This document shows, one piece after another, positions 28,977 through 38,995 of a stretch of 64,000 nucleotides of DNA. Made by a program: the position numbers and the translations under genes. The notes beneath the pieces were generated by a model, which did not search any database, had not been told where the DNA came from, and saw only the letters and a list, made by a program, of their open reading frames with translations. The DNA comes from an uncultured Schlesneria sp. (GTDB lineage: Bacteria; Planctomycetota; Planctomycetia; Planctomycetales; Planctomycetaceae), in contig CAIULL010000189.1 in NCBI GenBank assembly GCA_903899985.1, forward strand, positions 1-64,000. The letters run 5' to 3'. Each line of letters begins with the position of its first letter. Positions within the stretch are counted from its first letter, which is position 1.

Positions 28977-30197
28977 ATGCGACGCAATTGGATTCAACGA
29001 CTGTTTTCTTTACTACAAGGCCAGACAAAACAGTCGTCCGCGCCTCGGGCGGCTCGACGCAGTCGAATCAGCCTCGATCGTCATGGCGCGTACGTCTCGC
29101 GTCTCGAAGTTCTTGAGCCACGCGCGCTGCTGTCGACGGTACCGGTTGTTACTGCGACGAACATCATTGCTGTCAGCGTTGTTAATTCGAATACTGGCAC
29201 TGCCATCACTCTCAACGACGTCACGCCACGAAGCGTTAAGGCCTATGACACATTCACTGTGACTGAATTCCCCGGGACGATCTTCTCGGGCCATTACGGA
29301 GGGATCATTCTGGACGCAGCGCCGGGAACAGCGTTTCGATTACCAGATGGTACGCAGGTCGTTCATGACACGATTGACGCGACAGGTCCGACCTCGTTGT
29401 CGATGAATCTGAATCCGTTTGGCAACACGGTCAATATCGTCGGCCCCGGGTTCGGGTTTATGCCCACGTTTGACATACCAGTGGGCTTTAACGCGTTAAA
29501 CGTCAATTTCGGTGGGGGAACGAATCACAACGGTCTGTCCTTGAAGAACCTGAATGCAGACGTGGTCAATGTCACAAACGGCGGAACGAGTACGGTTGGC
29601 GTGACCATCGACCACTGCGAGATTGGAACCTTGAACGACACGACAACAGGGGTTAACAGCTCTTTTGCGACAACCGCATCAATTTACGCGGGCTCAGCGA
29701 CCATCACGCTGGGAGCGGGTGGTGTCGTGGGTCTGTACGGTTCGCCTGACGTACTGTTTCCCGGTCCCGGGCCAACCGGCGCTAATCATTTCGAGAAAAA
29801 CCTGACGATCAACGGGCAATCCAGGAACAAGGCGACGGTTTATGAAGCGACGCCTTTGGCGACGTCTTTCGTTATCGACGGCAAGTTGACCTTAAACAGC
29901 GTCAACGCGACGATGCTAAAAGCGAATCTAATCCTCCCGACCGTGACCGATCCGAATTCATTGAGTTTAACGCCAACGATTACCGGGACTTGTGATACAG
30001 GTACGGTTCAATTGGTGGTTAACGTCGGAGGCATACCTTATTTCGTACAAACAAACGGATTGCGTACGTGGAGTCTTGCACTGTTAGTGCCGCTCCCGGC
30101 AAACAAAGCAACGGTCGTGACGCTCACTGCGTTCGATAAGAATAGCAGCAGCGTGTCAAACACGGGGACAGTGACAACCCACACGTTGGTTTCATGA
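28977..30197 (+). CDS. Secreted/surface protein with planctomycete LEPRxLLS N-terminal motif
   Basis: VSRLEVLEPRALLSTVPVVTATN motif; Thr/Asn/Gly-rich beta-type sequence. Confidence 0.75.
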   Translation: MRRNWIQRLFSLLQGQTKQSSAPRAARRSRISLDRHGAYVSRLEVLEPRALLSTVPVVTATNIIAVSVVNSNTGTAITLNDVTPRSVKAYDTFTVTEFPGTIFSGHYGGIILDAAPGTAFRLPDGTQVVHDTIDATGPTSLSMNLNPFGNTVNIVGPGFGFMPTFDIPVGFNALNVNFGGGTNHNGLSLKNLNADVVNVTNGGTSTVGVTIDHCEIGTLNDTTTGVNSSFATTASIYAGSATITLGAGGVVGLYGSPDVLFPGPGPTGANHFEKNLTINGQSRNKATVYEATPLATSFVIDGKLTLNSVNATMLKANLILPTVTDPNSLSLTPTITGTCDTGTVQLVVNVGGIPYFVQTNGLRTWSLALLVPLPANKATVVTLTAFDKNSSSVSNTGTVTTHTLVS

Positions 30198-30232
30198 AGC
30201 GACAGTCTTAGCCCGGATTATTCGTTAGCCTG

Positions 30233-30293
30233 ACGCTCTAGCGAGGGATCTTCTCTTCTTTGATTGGGAATTAGATCCCTCGCTTGAGCGTCG
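30233..30293. terminator. Likely bidirectional terminator / repeat hairpin between convergent genes
   Basis: GACGCTCTAGCGAGGGATC (30233-30251) pairs with GATCCCTCGCTTGAGCGTC (30275-30293), 18/19. Confidence 0.7.
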
Positions 30294-30327
30294 CGCGAAC
30301 CTGTCAGGGACTTCGTTGAAGATCGGA

Positions 30328-31644
30328 TTACTTTTGCTTGATTCCAGGCGCAAGTTCACTCAGTATCTGGTTCACATCAGGGCGGAGAAAATCGACGGGA
30401 TGAATTTCCGCGGCCGCGTGCTGATGTTTTTCAATCGCTCGAACACCTTTCTCTTTTCCTTCTCGCTTTTTGAGATCCCTGGGAATTTCCTTTTCCAGGG
30501 ATTCCCGCAATTTGATCGCAGGTGAATACTTCCGATTAAACTCGCTCGCGATCAAATTATACTTGTTTTTTGCGGTGTCATATTGATTCTGGATGGGTCG
30601 CAGGCTGTCCTCAAGCGTCTTGAGTTGTTTTTCCGCATGGTCCAGGCTCGTTCGATCAACATTTCCGGCCGCCTGGCCTTTGGGTGCATTTCTCTGGTTT
30701 GCCTTCCTCAATTCATAGTCCGCGCGTTTGCTATCCACGGATTTCCTCGCATCGTCGACCCACTGTTGATGTTTCAGCAAATCAGGTTCTAAACGGTTCA
30801 CGATAGCAACGGTTGGAGCAATTGCTTGCTCAAATTCCGCTTGGACCGGGGCAAGAGTTTCGTTCAACTCGGCCAGCTTTTCCTTCTTTTTCTGAATCCC
30901 TTCCTCCAATTTGAGCAATTCCTTATGCGATTTTTCCATTGGCAACTCGATCTTCGTGGCGGCCGCTTGTTTGTCGACTGCGAGAGTTTTCGCATGAAGT
31001 CTTGCGGCCTGCTCCCCGTCAGCTAAATCCTTTTCATAAGCACTTAGTGTTTTTTCACAGGACTGCAACGCTTCCTTCACGTCGGAATGATCCGGCTGAG
31101 ATAAACGGAGTCCCTCCAGTGCGTGGCCCAACCACATCACATTTGCGCGTAACACTTCCGCTCGCGACTCTTTTTGAATAAGTGCTTCTGACATCGCGAA
31201 TAGCTGTCTGGCAACCACTGCTTCTGGCTGATCTGTCGATAGCAGAAAAATCTTCAATCGATAAGCAGGCCAATACGTGGCAAGCTCCGCTTTCATTCGC
31301 TGGTCGAGGTGTTTTTTTGCCACCGACCCCAAGCCAACGTGAATCAATTCGCACGAATAAATCAAATCAATCTCAGGTGCGCGCTTGAACTTCTCACTTA
31401 AGTTTCGGTAGCACGCTTCCAGCTTCTTTTGTCGCGACGCAGGGGCGTCGCTCGCGGCAAGATGAAACTGCTTCAGCACATCTTCGAGCGATCGGTCGTC
31501 GATTTGCCCCGTCCGGATATCCACAGTCCAGTTGATCGCAGGCTGTTCTTTGGTTGGCTCCGACACCGGTAGACTGTCCCCTGCCTGCGCAAGGACGATG
31601 CAAGAATGGAATATCAACTCAACAATGCGCATGATTCGTTCCAA
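30328..31644 (-). CDS. Hypothetical coiled-coil protein
   Basis: Long open frame with Lys/Glu-rich heptad-like segments (LEEGIQKKKEKLAELNETLAPVQAEFEQA); N-terminal hydrophobic leader. Confidence 0.6.
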   Translation of the reverse strand: MERIMRIVELIFHSCIVLAQAGDSLPVSEPTKEQPAINWTVDIRTGQIDDRSLEDVLKQFHLAASDAPASRQKKLEACYRNLSEKFKRAPEIDLIYSCELIHVGLGSVAKKHLDQRMKAELATYWPAYRLKIFLLSTDQPEAVVARQLFAMSEALIQKESRAEVLRANVMWLGHALEGLRLSQPDHSDVKEALQSCEKTLSAYEKDLADGEQAARLHAKTLAVDKQAAATKIELPMEKSHKELLKLEEGIQKKKEKLAELNETLAPVQAEFEQAIAPTVAIVNRLEPDLLKHQQWVDDARKSVDSKRADYELRKANQRNAPKGQAAGNVDRTSLDHAEKQLKTLEDSLRPIQNQYDTAKNKYNLIASEFNRKYSPAIKLRESLEKEIPRDLKKREGKEKGVRAIEKHQHAAAEIHPVDFLRPDVNQILSELAPGIKQK

Positions 31645-31785
31645 GTAGTTGGAATCCCGGCCGTGTGTCAGACCGCTCGTCGACTGGTTTTGCTAAAACT
31701 CTTAACGCTACCGATGTTTCTCGTATTTTGTCAAACTTTTGATTTTAGTAACGATCGATTTCCGTTCGTTCGTAAAAGAAAATTC

Positions 31786-32229
31786 ATGGCACAATTTCAC
31801 TTCATTTCAAACACAGGACTGGATGGACCTGTTGAGGCAGAAGTGATTGAAGGCGATCTCTTTAAAATCATCGATGACTGCCGATTGATGATCGGCGACG
31901 ACGATTATCAATTCAAAGTCACTCCTGGCCTGGGTGATCTTATCCGAGCCGAAATCAATGCCGACGGTCAACTTGTCTTTAAAGAGCTTGTTAAGCCTGC
32001 TGTTTTGAAATCCATGCATTTCATATTAAGCCTGGAAACGGCAGAGTCGGTCGAGTTACAGAGCATTCTTAACCGGCTTCACGCCGATGAAGGATTCTGG
32101 GAGAGAAGCTTTGTTGGACTGCTTATCATTCATGTTCCTCCCTCACTTTCCTGGGATCCTGTCTCAGAAATCTGTGACTTGGAAAACCAGAAAAGAAAAG
32201 AAGCCCGAGCAAAACAACAGGGCCAATAG
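31786..32229 (+). CDS. Hypothetical protein
   Basis: Open frame MAQFHFISNTGLDGPVEAEVIEGDLFKIIDDCRLMIGDDDYQFKV; no recognised domain; start chosen after the supplied ORF's hydrophobic lead-in. Confidence 0.5.
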   Translation: MAQFHFISNTGLDGPVEAEVIEGDLFKIIDDCRLMIGDDDYQFKVTPGLGDLIRAEINADGQLVFKELVKPAVLKSMHFILSLETAESVELQSILNRLHADEGFWERSFVGLLIIHVPPSLSWDPVSEICDLENQKRKEARAKQQGQ

Positions 32230-32487
32230 GCGCATTCCCAGTAGAGGGCTTTCCAGGTCTGAGTCGCGTATTGAACAGCCCGGTTCAAACATCAACATTT
32301 CCTGTGGATGTCCGAAAGGTCCCGGCGGAAGGAACGAACAAAGCGTCAATGCTGTCGGCTGGCAGTCAATAATCTGTCCAAGGTGATCTTTTCGCTGCCG
32401 GAGTTTCGGGTGAGCGACGAAGCTCTCCTGAAAATTACGATTGTTCCCTTGTTGCGTGTCTTCGCGAAAGTCCATCGAGTCATTCTG

Positions 32488-35469
32488 ATGTCGCACAATG
32501 CTTCGTCCGGCCACCTCGGCGATACGCCGCCTCGCCATTGGACCATGCATCGCCTGTGGTGGGTCTCGTGCCTCGTCGCCATTCTCGTCGTTGCCATGGC
32601 ATTTGCCATGCAGTTCGATTGGGTTTCTTCAACCAGTCTTTATCAAGAGTCAAAGAACGCCCTGAAACGAGGTGATTATGTCGAGTCGTTGAAGCTGGGA
32701 CGCCGCCTGATGCTCCGCGATTCGCATCGCGCTGAAGGAATGCTGTTTGTCGCAGAATCGTGTGCGAAGCTGGGTCAGCAGGCCGAAGCGCTTCAACTGC
32801 TGGAACAAGTTCGTACCGAGAAGCCGTCATTGAGTGAAATTGCCCTGTTGATGACGGCCCGCATCCAATGCGACGATTTGCATCGCCCTTTTGACGCGGA
32901 GCAGTCCTTGCGGGAAGCGCTTCGCGTTAATCCGGCGTCGTTGTCGGCTCATGAAAAGTTAGCATTCATCCTGGGACTGGCCGGACGAAGTTGGGAAGCC
33001 ACACGGCATCGACTGTTCCTCGTCTCTCAGGATGAGATACCGCTGCAACATTTGAGTTTGCTGGCGCTGGGAAGCACTGCCGCTGAAAATCCAGAAATCT
33101 TAAAGGAATACGTTCAGACTTCGCCGGATGATGTGTTGATTAAGTGCCGACTTTCCAGAATCGCCACGCGAGACGGTCGCATCGACGAAGCTGAAAAGCT
33201 GATCGACGAAGTGATCCAGTGTCAGCCTTCGTTGCTGGCCGCACAGGCGTGGAAAGGTGAATTGCTTCTGCATCACGAGGATGATTCCGGCCTTGCTCAA
33301 TGGCAGAAAGCGCTCCCGGCTAATGCGAACGAGTTTCCCGATATCTGGTTTGTCCTGGGAGGTTGGGCGGCGCGCTGTCACGAGCCGCGCGCTGCGGTCC
33401 GATGCTACTGGGAATGCCTGCGAAGGGATGCGAACCACCAGTCGGCCAGTTACCAGATGTCTCAAATCCTTGAGCAGTTGGGAGAATCAGATTCCGCCAG
33501 CGTGTTTCGGCAACATGCACACTTGATCGGCGATTTGATTACAGCCGCGAAGACCGTTGAAATCTCGGGTTCCTTTGAGGCCGCAAAGCGTGCCGTCGTG
33601 CTTTGTGATGAATTGGGACTGAAAGTCGAAGCGGATGCGTGGCGCAAGGTCATATGGCAGTCTGATCCAAACGCTCGTTGGCAAGAGGAATTGCCAACCC
33701 GATCGCGGCGCAGGAAAGGGGCACCTCGTACTGACGATCAGAGCAATCCTGCATTAAACATCGACTTCGCTGCGTATCCCCTTCCCCAGTTGTACAAGGA
33801 ACGAACTTTCGCTACCGGCGGAATCTCCGGCAGTATCAGTAACGATCACATCCGATTTGCCGAACAGGCACTCGCGGTTGGAATCGACTTCACCTATCGA
33901 AATGGAAGCGGGCCTGCCAGCGGCGGTGAATACATGTACGAATTCAGCGGCGGGGGAGTGGTCGCGGTCGATTATGATCTCGACGGATGGCCAGACCTCT
34001 ACTTCAGTCAGGGCTCGGAAAGCTCACCGCTTGTCGAACAAGATCAGTTGCTTGATCGGATCTATCGAAACCTCGGAGGGAGTACGTTTTCCGACTGCAC
34101 AACGGCTAGCGGCATTCGCGAGCCGGGATTCAGTCAAGGATGCGCTGCTGGCGACTTTGACAACGATGGATTCCCCGATCTGTATGTGGCGAACATCGGA
34201 GCCAATCGGTTCTTTCATAACAATGGCGATGGCACATTCACCGACGTCACCAGCCAGACTGGAACAGCAGGCGATCGCTGGACAACAAGTTGTGCGATCG
34301 CCGACTTGAACGGAGATGGAAACCCTGACCTGTTCACGGTGAATTACGTGACGGGAAAGGGCCTGCTGACGACCGCTTGTCGAATGCCCGATGGATCAAC
34401 GCGACTATGTACTCCTCACGAATTTCCTGCCGCTCACGATCAGTTGTTCATTAATCTCGGCGACGGTCGCTTCCAGGATCAGTCACAATCGGCTGGCATA
34501 GAAGCCCCGGAGGGAAAGGGACTGGGATTGGTTGTCGGATCATTCGATTCTTCGGGTCGCCTCAGCCTGTTCGTTGCCAATGATGCCGTACCAAATTTCT
34601 ATTTCGCCAATGTCACGGCGAAACGAGGGGATTCGCCACAATTTGAGGAACGCGGATATCTCTCGGGATTAGCGGTCGACGCTGACGGTCAGCCCCAGGC
34701 CTGCATGGGGGTCGCTGCGGGGGATGCGAACGGTGACGGTCTATTGGATCTTTATGTCACCAACTTTCGGAACGAGTCAAACACGTTGTACCTGCAGCAA
34801 TCGGACGGTGGGTTCATCGACGCGACGCGCTCTTCAGGCTTGCGTGAGCCCAGTTTTGCGATGCTTGGCTTCGGCACACAGTTTCTAGACGCCGATCTGG
34901 ATGGCTGGCAGGATCTGATCGTCACCAACGGGCATGTTGGCAACCTGAAGCATCATGGCGTCCCCTATGAAATGCCGCCGCAATTCTACCGGAACCTGGG
35001 AAAAGGAAGTTTTGCCGAACTGCCGGCGTCGACGCTGGGATCATTTTTCAGTGGACAGTATCTGGGCCGGGGACTGGCCCGTCTGGATTGGAACCGCGAT
35101 GGCCGAGACGACTTTGCGATTTCCCACGTCAACTCGTCTGCCGCCCTGGTGACAAACCAGACAATCACTGCAGGTCACTTTCTGACAGTGCAACTGAGAG
35201 GCGTCGAATCGGATCGCGATGCGATTGGCAGCATTGTCACGGTTCATGCTGGACCTCAGCGATTGGTTCAGCATCTGACTGCCGGAGACGGTTATCAAGC
35301 CTGCAATCAACGCCAATTGATTTTTGGACTGGGGGATTTCAACGCAATCGACAGCCTCGAAGTCCAATGGCCAACGGGGAAGATTCAGCGTGTGACGCCT
35401 GTGCCGATCGACGGTACCTTGCTGTTGATCGAAGGCAAAAATGATACGACAGTCATTTCTAATCCCTGA
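32488..35469 (+). CDS. TPR + FG-GAP/VCBS + ASPIC/UnbV (CRTAC1-type) protein
   Basis: N-terminal TM and TPR-like region; repeated DxDxDGxPDLY motifs (AVDYDLDGWPDLYFSQG, DFDNDGFPDLYVANIG); C-terminal VQLRGVESDRDAIGSIVTVHAG and LEVQWPTGKIQRV. Confidence 0.9.
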   Translation: MSHNASSGHLGDTPPRHWTMHRLWWVSCLVAILVVAMAFAMQFDWVSSTSLYQESKNALKRGDYVESLKLGRRLMLRDSHRAEGMLFVAESCAKLGQQAEALQLLEQVRTEKPSLSEIALLMTARIQCDDLHRPFDAEQSLREALRVNPASLSAHEKLAFILGLAGRSWEATRHRLFLVSQDEIPLQHLSLLALGSTAAENPEILKEYVQTSPDDVLIKCRLSRIATRDGRIDEAEKLIDEVIQCQPSLLAAQAWKGELLLHHEDDSGLAQWQKALPANANEFPDIWFVLGGWAARCHEPRAAVRCYWECLRRDANHQSASYQMSQILEQLGESDSASVFRQHAHLIGDLITAAKTVEISGSFEAAKRAVVLCDELGLKVEADAWRKVIWQSDPNARWQEELPTRSRRRKGAPRTDDQSNPALNIDFAAYPLPQLYKERTFATGGISGSISNDHIRFAEQALAVGIDFTYRNGSGPASGGEYMYEFSGGGVVAVDYDLDGWPDLYFSQGSESSPLVEQDQLLDRIYRNLGGSTFSDCTTASGIREPGFSQGCAAGDFDNDGFPDLYVANIGANRFFHNNGDGTFTDVTSQTGTAGDRWTTSCAIADLNGDGNPDLFTVNYVTGKGLLTTACRMPDGSTRLCTPHEFPAAHDQLFINLGDGRFQDQSQSAGIEAPEGKGLGLVVGSFDSSGRLSLFVANDAVPNFYFANVTAKRGDSPQFEERGYLSGLAVDADGQPQACMGVAAGDANGDGLLDLYVTNFRNESNTLYLQQSDGGFIDATRSSGLREPSFAMLGFGTQFLDADLDGWQDLIVTNGHVGNLKHHGVPYEMPPQFYRNLGKGSFAELPASTLGSFFSGQYLGRGLARLDWNRDGRDDFAISHVNSSAALVTNQTITAGHFLTVQLRGVESDRDAIGSIVTVHAGPQRLVQHLTAGDGYQACNQRQLIFGLGDFNAIDSLEVQWPTGKIQRVTPVPIDGTLLLIEGKNDTTVISNP

Positions 35470-35739
35470 TACCGATCAGGACGACAATTTTCACGGCATC
35501 GATCGCTGTTGAACTAAGCAGCCGGGTGATACGCCGCGAGTCACTTGCCATTCTAAGTCTTCGGCTTGCCGATCTTAATTCAGGTTTCAGATCATGCGGA
35601 ATCATAATTGCTCTTTTTGATCGGTGTTCGCTCGACCGGTCGGCGATTTCGAAGACCGTTTTTTTACGTTGATAAATGAAACAGATGACGATGTGTTCTC
35701 CTTACTTCAAATGTACGCTTCTAGACAGGATGCCTCAAC

Positions 35740-36735
35740 ATGGCGACACGCTTATTACGCAAATTCGGGTTTACATTAATTGAATTACTAGTCGTGATTG
35801 CGATTATCGCAGTATTAATTGCTCTTCTATTGCCTGCCGTACAACAGGCCCGTGAGGCGGCTCGTCGAACGCAGTGCAAGAACTTTCTGAAGCAGATGGG
35901 TTTAGCGCTGCACAATTACCACGATATTTTTAATCGGCTGCCGATTGGAGCACAGGCCGACCCGGTCGTGAGTGCAGCGGCGGGACAGAACGACAGGCCC
36001 AATTGGCGCGTGGCGATTTTCCCACAGATGGATCAGGCACCATTGTTCAATCAGCTTTCGTTCGCGAGCGTGCATGGCTTTACGGCACCCTATTCCGGAC
36101 CCAACGTAATCTTGCAGGGGATTCATGTTCCCGGTTGGAACTGTCCATCCAGCCCTTGCCAGACAACAGGCATCTCGGGTTCAGAACAATGCTGGAACGG
36201 TGGAAACCCTCAGCTTGCAGACTATGTGGGAATTGGCGGGGCCGCCCCTGATCCCGGCGGGCGGGCAGGCGTGGTCAGTTCAAGCAATTACGATGGTGGG
36301 CTCTACAGCTCCAATGGCCTTCTCAGCGGAGCGAACTCCGTGAATTTCTCCAGAGCCAGTGATGGACTGTCGAACACACTTCTGGTCGGCGAAAACTCCG
36401 ACAATACGATCAGTAACGGGACAAAAATTGATATTCGCTCGAACTATTACGGTGCCTGGTCGGGATTCACCGTACCGAATAATCCCTGGTCGGGATCGCC
36501 CGACTCGTGGAGCACAGGGATTACAACGGTGCGTTATCCGATTAATACTCAAGGGACACCTGCCGGCGCTGTTCACACGTGGGAGGCAAATCTTCCGCTT
36601 CGTTCAGCTCACGTCGGAGGGGCTCAGGTCCTTCTGGCTGATGGTTCCGCTCGATTCCTTTCAAATAATCTCGACCTCAACACGCTCTTGAAACTTTCAG
36701 CGATGGATGATGGAGGCATCGTCGGAGATTTTTAG
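35740..36735 (+). CDS. DUF1559 domain-containing prepilin-like protein
   Basis: FGFTLIELLVVIAIIAVLIALLLPAVQQAREAARRTQCKNFLKQMGLALHNYHD; C-terminal AHVGGAQVLLADGSARFLSNNLD. Confidence 0.96.
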   Translation: MATRLLRKFGFTLIELLVVIAIIAVLIALLLPAVQQAREAARRTQCKNFLKQMGLALHNYHDIFNRLPIGAQADPVVSAAAGQNDRPNWRVAIFPQMDQAPLFNQLSFASVHGFTAPYSGPNVILQGIHVPGWNCPSSPCQTTGISGSEQCWNGGNPQLADYVGIGGAAPDPGGRAGVVSSSNYDGGLYSSNGLLSGANSVNFSRASDGLSNTLLVGENSDNTISNGTKIDIRSNYYGAWSGFTVPNNPWSGSPDSWSTGITTVRYPINTQGTPAGAVHTWEANLPLRSAHVGGAQVLLADGSARFLSNNLDLNTLLKLSAMDDGGIVGDF

Positions 36736-36773
36736 AGTATGCTTCAGGTCAACACTTTTTTAAAGGGGAGATC

Positions 36774-37187
36774 GTGTATCACTTCACAAGGAAATGTTTT
36801 GTAATTTGTATTATCTCAGTAGCTCTCGTAACGGGTTGTGGTAAATCTTACTCCCCCCCACCGTCGGCGAAGGCTAGTGGTCAGGTCACTTACAAGGGTA
36901 AGCCTGTCACGGCCGGGGAGATCTACTTTGTGGCGGCAGAGAAGGGATTTTCTGCGAACGGGACTTTGGATTCGGAGGGCAAATACCAGCTTTCCAGCGG
37001 ACTTCCGTCGGCCTCTTATAAAGTCTACTTCGCTGGCCCCAAAGTCGTCCAACCACCGAGGCCCGGGGTTAAAGCGCCCAAACTGGACCCTTTCGTATTG
37101 CCCGCGAAGTATCTGCGGGAAGCAACCAGTGGTCAGTTCGCAGACATTAAAGCTGGCGATAATAAGGTCGATTTCAAACTCGAATAG
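36774..37187 (+). CDS. Lipoprotein with carboxypeptidase-regulatory/transthyretin-like fold
   Basis: SVALVTGCGKSYSPPPSAKASGQVTYKGKPVTAGEIYFVAAEKGFSANGTLDSEGKYQL. Confidence 0.75.
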   Translation: MYHFTRKCFVICIISVALVTGCGKSYSPPPSAKASGQVTYKGKPVTAGEIYFVAAEKGFSANGTLDSEGKYQLSSGLPSASYKVYFAGPKVVQPPRPGVKAPKLDPFVLPAKYLREATSGQFADIKAGDNKVDFKLE

Positions 37188-37210
37188 CGATTTCCATTCA
37201 GAACCGTCCA

Positions 37211-38995
37211 GTGCGCCGACATCCACTTTCCAGATCAGTCAGCAGATGGTTTGTTATCCGGTGGTGGATTGTGGGCTTAATGACGGGCTGCGATGCGACC
37301 CGGCCCGCGACGGATTCCATTCATCCGAATCCATCAGCTCACAGTAAGTCAGATCCGTCGATACAAATTGAAACCACAAATCTGGAAACATTGTCAGTTT
37401 CCCCTCGCGAAGACGACTGGTTTGAGGATGTCACGTTACGTTCGGGAATTGAGTGGACTTACCGGAATGGGCGTGAAGCGGGTCGGTACTTGATGATCGA
37501 AAGCTTTGGAGGGGGAGCTGCTGTCATCGATTTCGATCGCGATGGCCAATGTGACCTGTTCATGACGGGCGGCGGGACGATTTCCAGTGATGCTTCGATC
37601 ACGATCGGTGGACGACCGTCAGTTCTGTTTCGCAATCACGGAGACTGGCAGTTCGACAATGTCACGTCCCGATCGGGATTGTCAGCAGCCCCCTGCTATT
37701 CACAGGGATGTGCGGTCGGGGATTTTGACGCAGACGGTTTTCCTGATTTGTTTGTCTGTGGCTACAAGGGGAGCACTCTTTATCGAAACTGTGGTGACGG
37801 GACTTATTTCGAAATTGATCCGTGGGGGCCGTCATTGTCCGATGATTGGACGACTGCGGCGGTGTTTGCGGACTTCGATCACGATACTTTGCCCGATCTC
37901 GTGATCGCCCGGTATGCGAAATGGAGTCCGGAGACGGACGTGAAGTGTTCCAAAGGGGGTGTCCGGGATTTGTGTGGTCCGACATCGTACCTTGGGACGA
38001 CGTGTCTGGCATTTCGCAATTCTGGCGATTGTCAGTTTGAAGAATATTCAACACAAGCTGGCATCCAGGGAAGCGTCCACGGGCTGGCAGTTGTGGCGGC
38101 CGACTTGAATCTGGATGGTTGGGTCGACTTTTATGTCGCCAGCGATGTCACTCCAAATCAGTTGTACCTGGGAGGTTCTCGCTTGCCGCTACTGGAACGG
38201 GGCGTTTCTGCGGGCGTTGCGTTCAACGAATGGGGCCAGGCAGAAGGGAGCATGGGTACGGATATCGCGGATTTTGATGGCGATGGTCGCCCCGACATCT
38301 GGGTGACGAATTTCGAAAGAGAGGATAACGCACTCTATCGCAGCTTGGACAACGGCATGTTTCTTCATGCCACGGCAGTGGCCGGACTGTCTGGCGTGTC
38401 CCGAATGTTAGTAGGCTTCGGAACGGCCATGACCGATTTTGACGGCGATGGGTGGCCCGATCTTTTCGTTCTTAACGGCAATCCTATCTATTCCTTGGCG
38501 GAGTCTCCGTTCAAGCAGAAGCCTCAGTTATTTCGCAATCTCGGTGGACGATTTACGGACGTTACAGACAAGGGAGGAACATTCTTTCGCGACGTCCACT
38601 CGGGACGGGGAAGCGCGGTCGCGGATTTTGATGACGATGGTGCACTGGACATTGTCGCAATTCCCATGAACGATCCAGTGCAAATCCTCCGTAACCGCAA
38701 GTCGCCTGAAAACTTTATCCGTGTTCAACTGGCCCCAAGAAACGGCGAACCTGACGCCACAGGTGCCACAGTCTCAGCGGATTTCCAGGGACGAATGCTG
38801 ACTCGCTTTGCCGTACGAGGAACGGGATTCTTTTCGCAGTCAGACTCGAGAATGATCTTTCCCCTGGCTCCTGAATTGGAAACTGCCGAAATCACGGTCA
38901 GTTGGCCGGCGCGCGACCGCGAGATCTTTCGGGGACTTACCGTAAGAAAAACTCACCTATTAATTGAAGGTCAGGGGGAGGCCGTGCGTGACTGA
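37211..38995 (+). CDS. CRTAC1 family protein (VCBS + ASPIC/UnbV)
   Basis: VIDFDRDGQCDLFMTGGG, DFDADGFPDLFVCGYKG, DFDGDGRPDIWVTNFEREDNALY; TGATVSADFQGRMLTRFAVRGTGFFSQSDSRMIFPLAPELETAEITVSWPA. Confidence 0.9.
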   Translation: MRRHPLSRSVSRWFVIRWWIVGLMTGCDATRPATDSIHPNPSAHSKSDPSIQIETTNLETLSVSPREDDWFEDVTLRSGIEWTYRNGREAGRYLMIESFGGGAAVIDFDRDGQCDLFMTGGGTISSDASITIGGRPSVLFRNHGDWQFDNVTSRSGLSAAPCYSQGCAVGDFDADGFPDLFVCGYKGSTLYRNCGDGTYFEIDPWGPSLSDDWTTAAVFADFDHDTLPDLVIARYAKWSPETDVKCSKGGVRDLCGPTSYLGTTCLAFRNSGDCQFEEYSTQAGIQGSVHGLAVVAADLNLDGWVDFYVASDVTPNQLYLGGSRLPLLERGVSAGVAFNEWGQAEGSMGTDIADFDGDGRPDIWVTNFEREDNALYRSLDNGMFLHATAVAGLSGVSRMLVGFGTAMTDFDGDGWPDLFVLNGNPIYSLAESPFKQKPQLFRNLGGRFTDVTDKGGTFFRDVHSGRGSAVADFDDDGALDIVAIPMNDPVQILRNRKSPENFIRVQLAPRNGEPDATGATVSADFQGRMLTRFAVRGTGFFSQSDSRMIFPLAPELETAEITVSWPARDREIFRGLTVRKTHLLIEGQGEAVRD

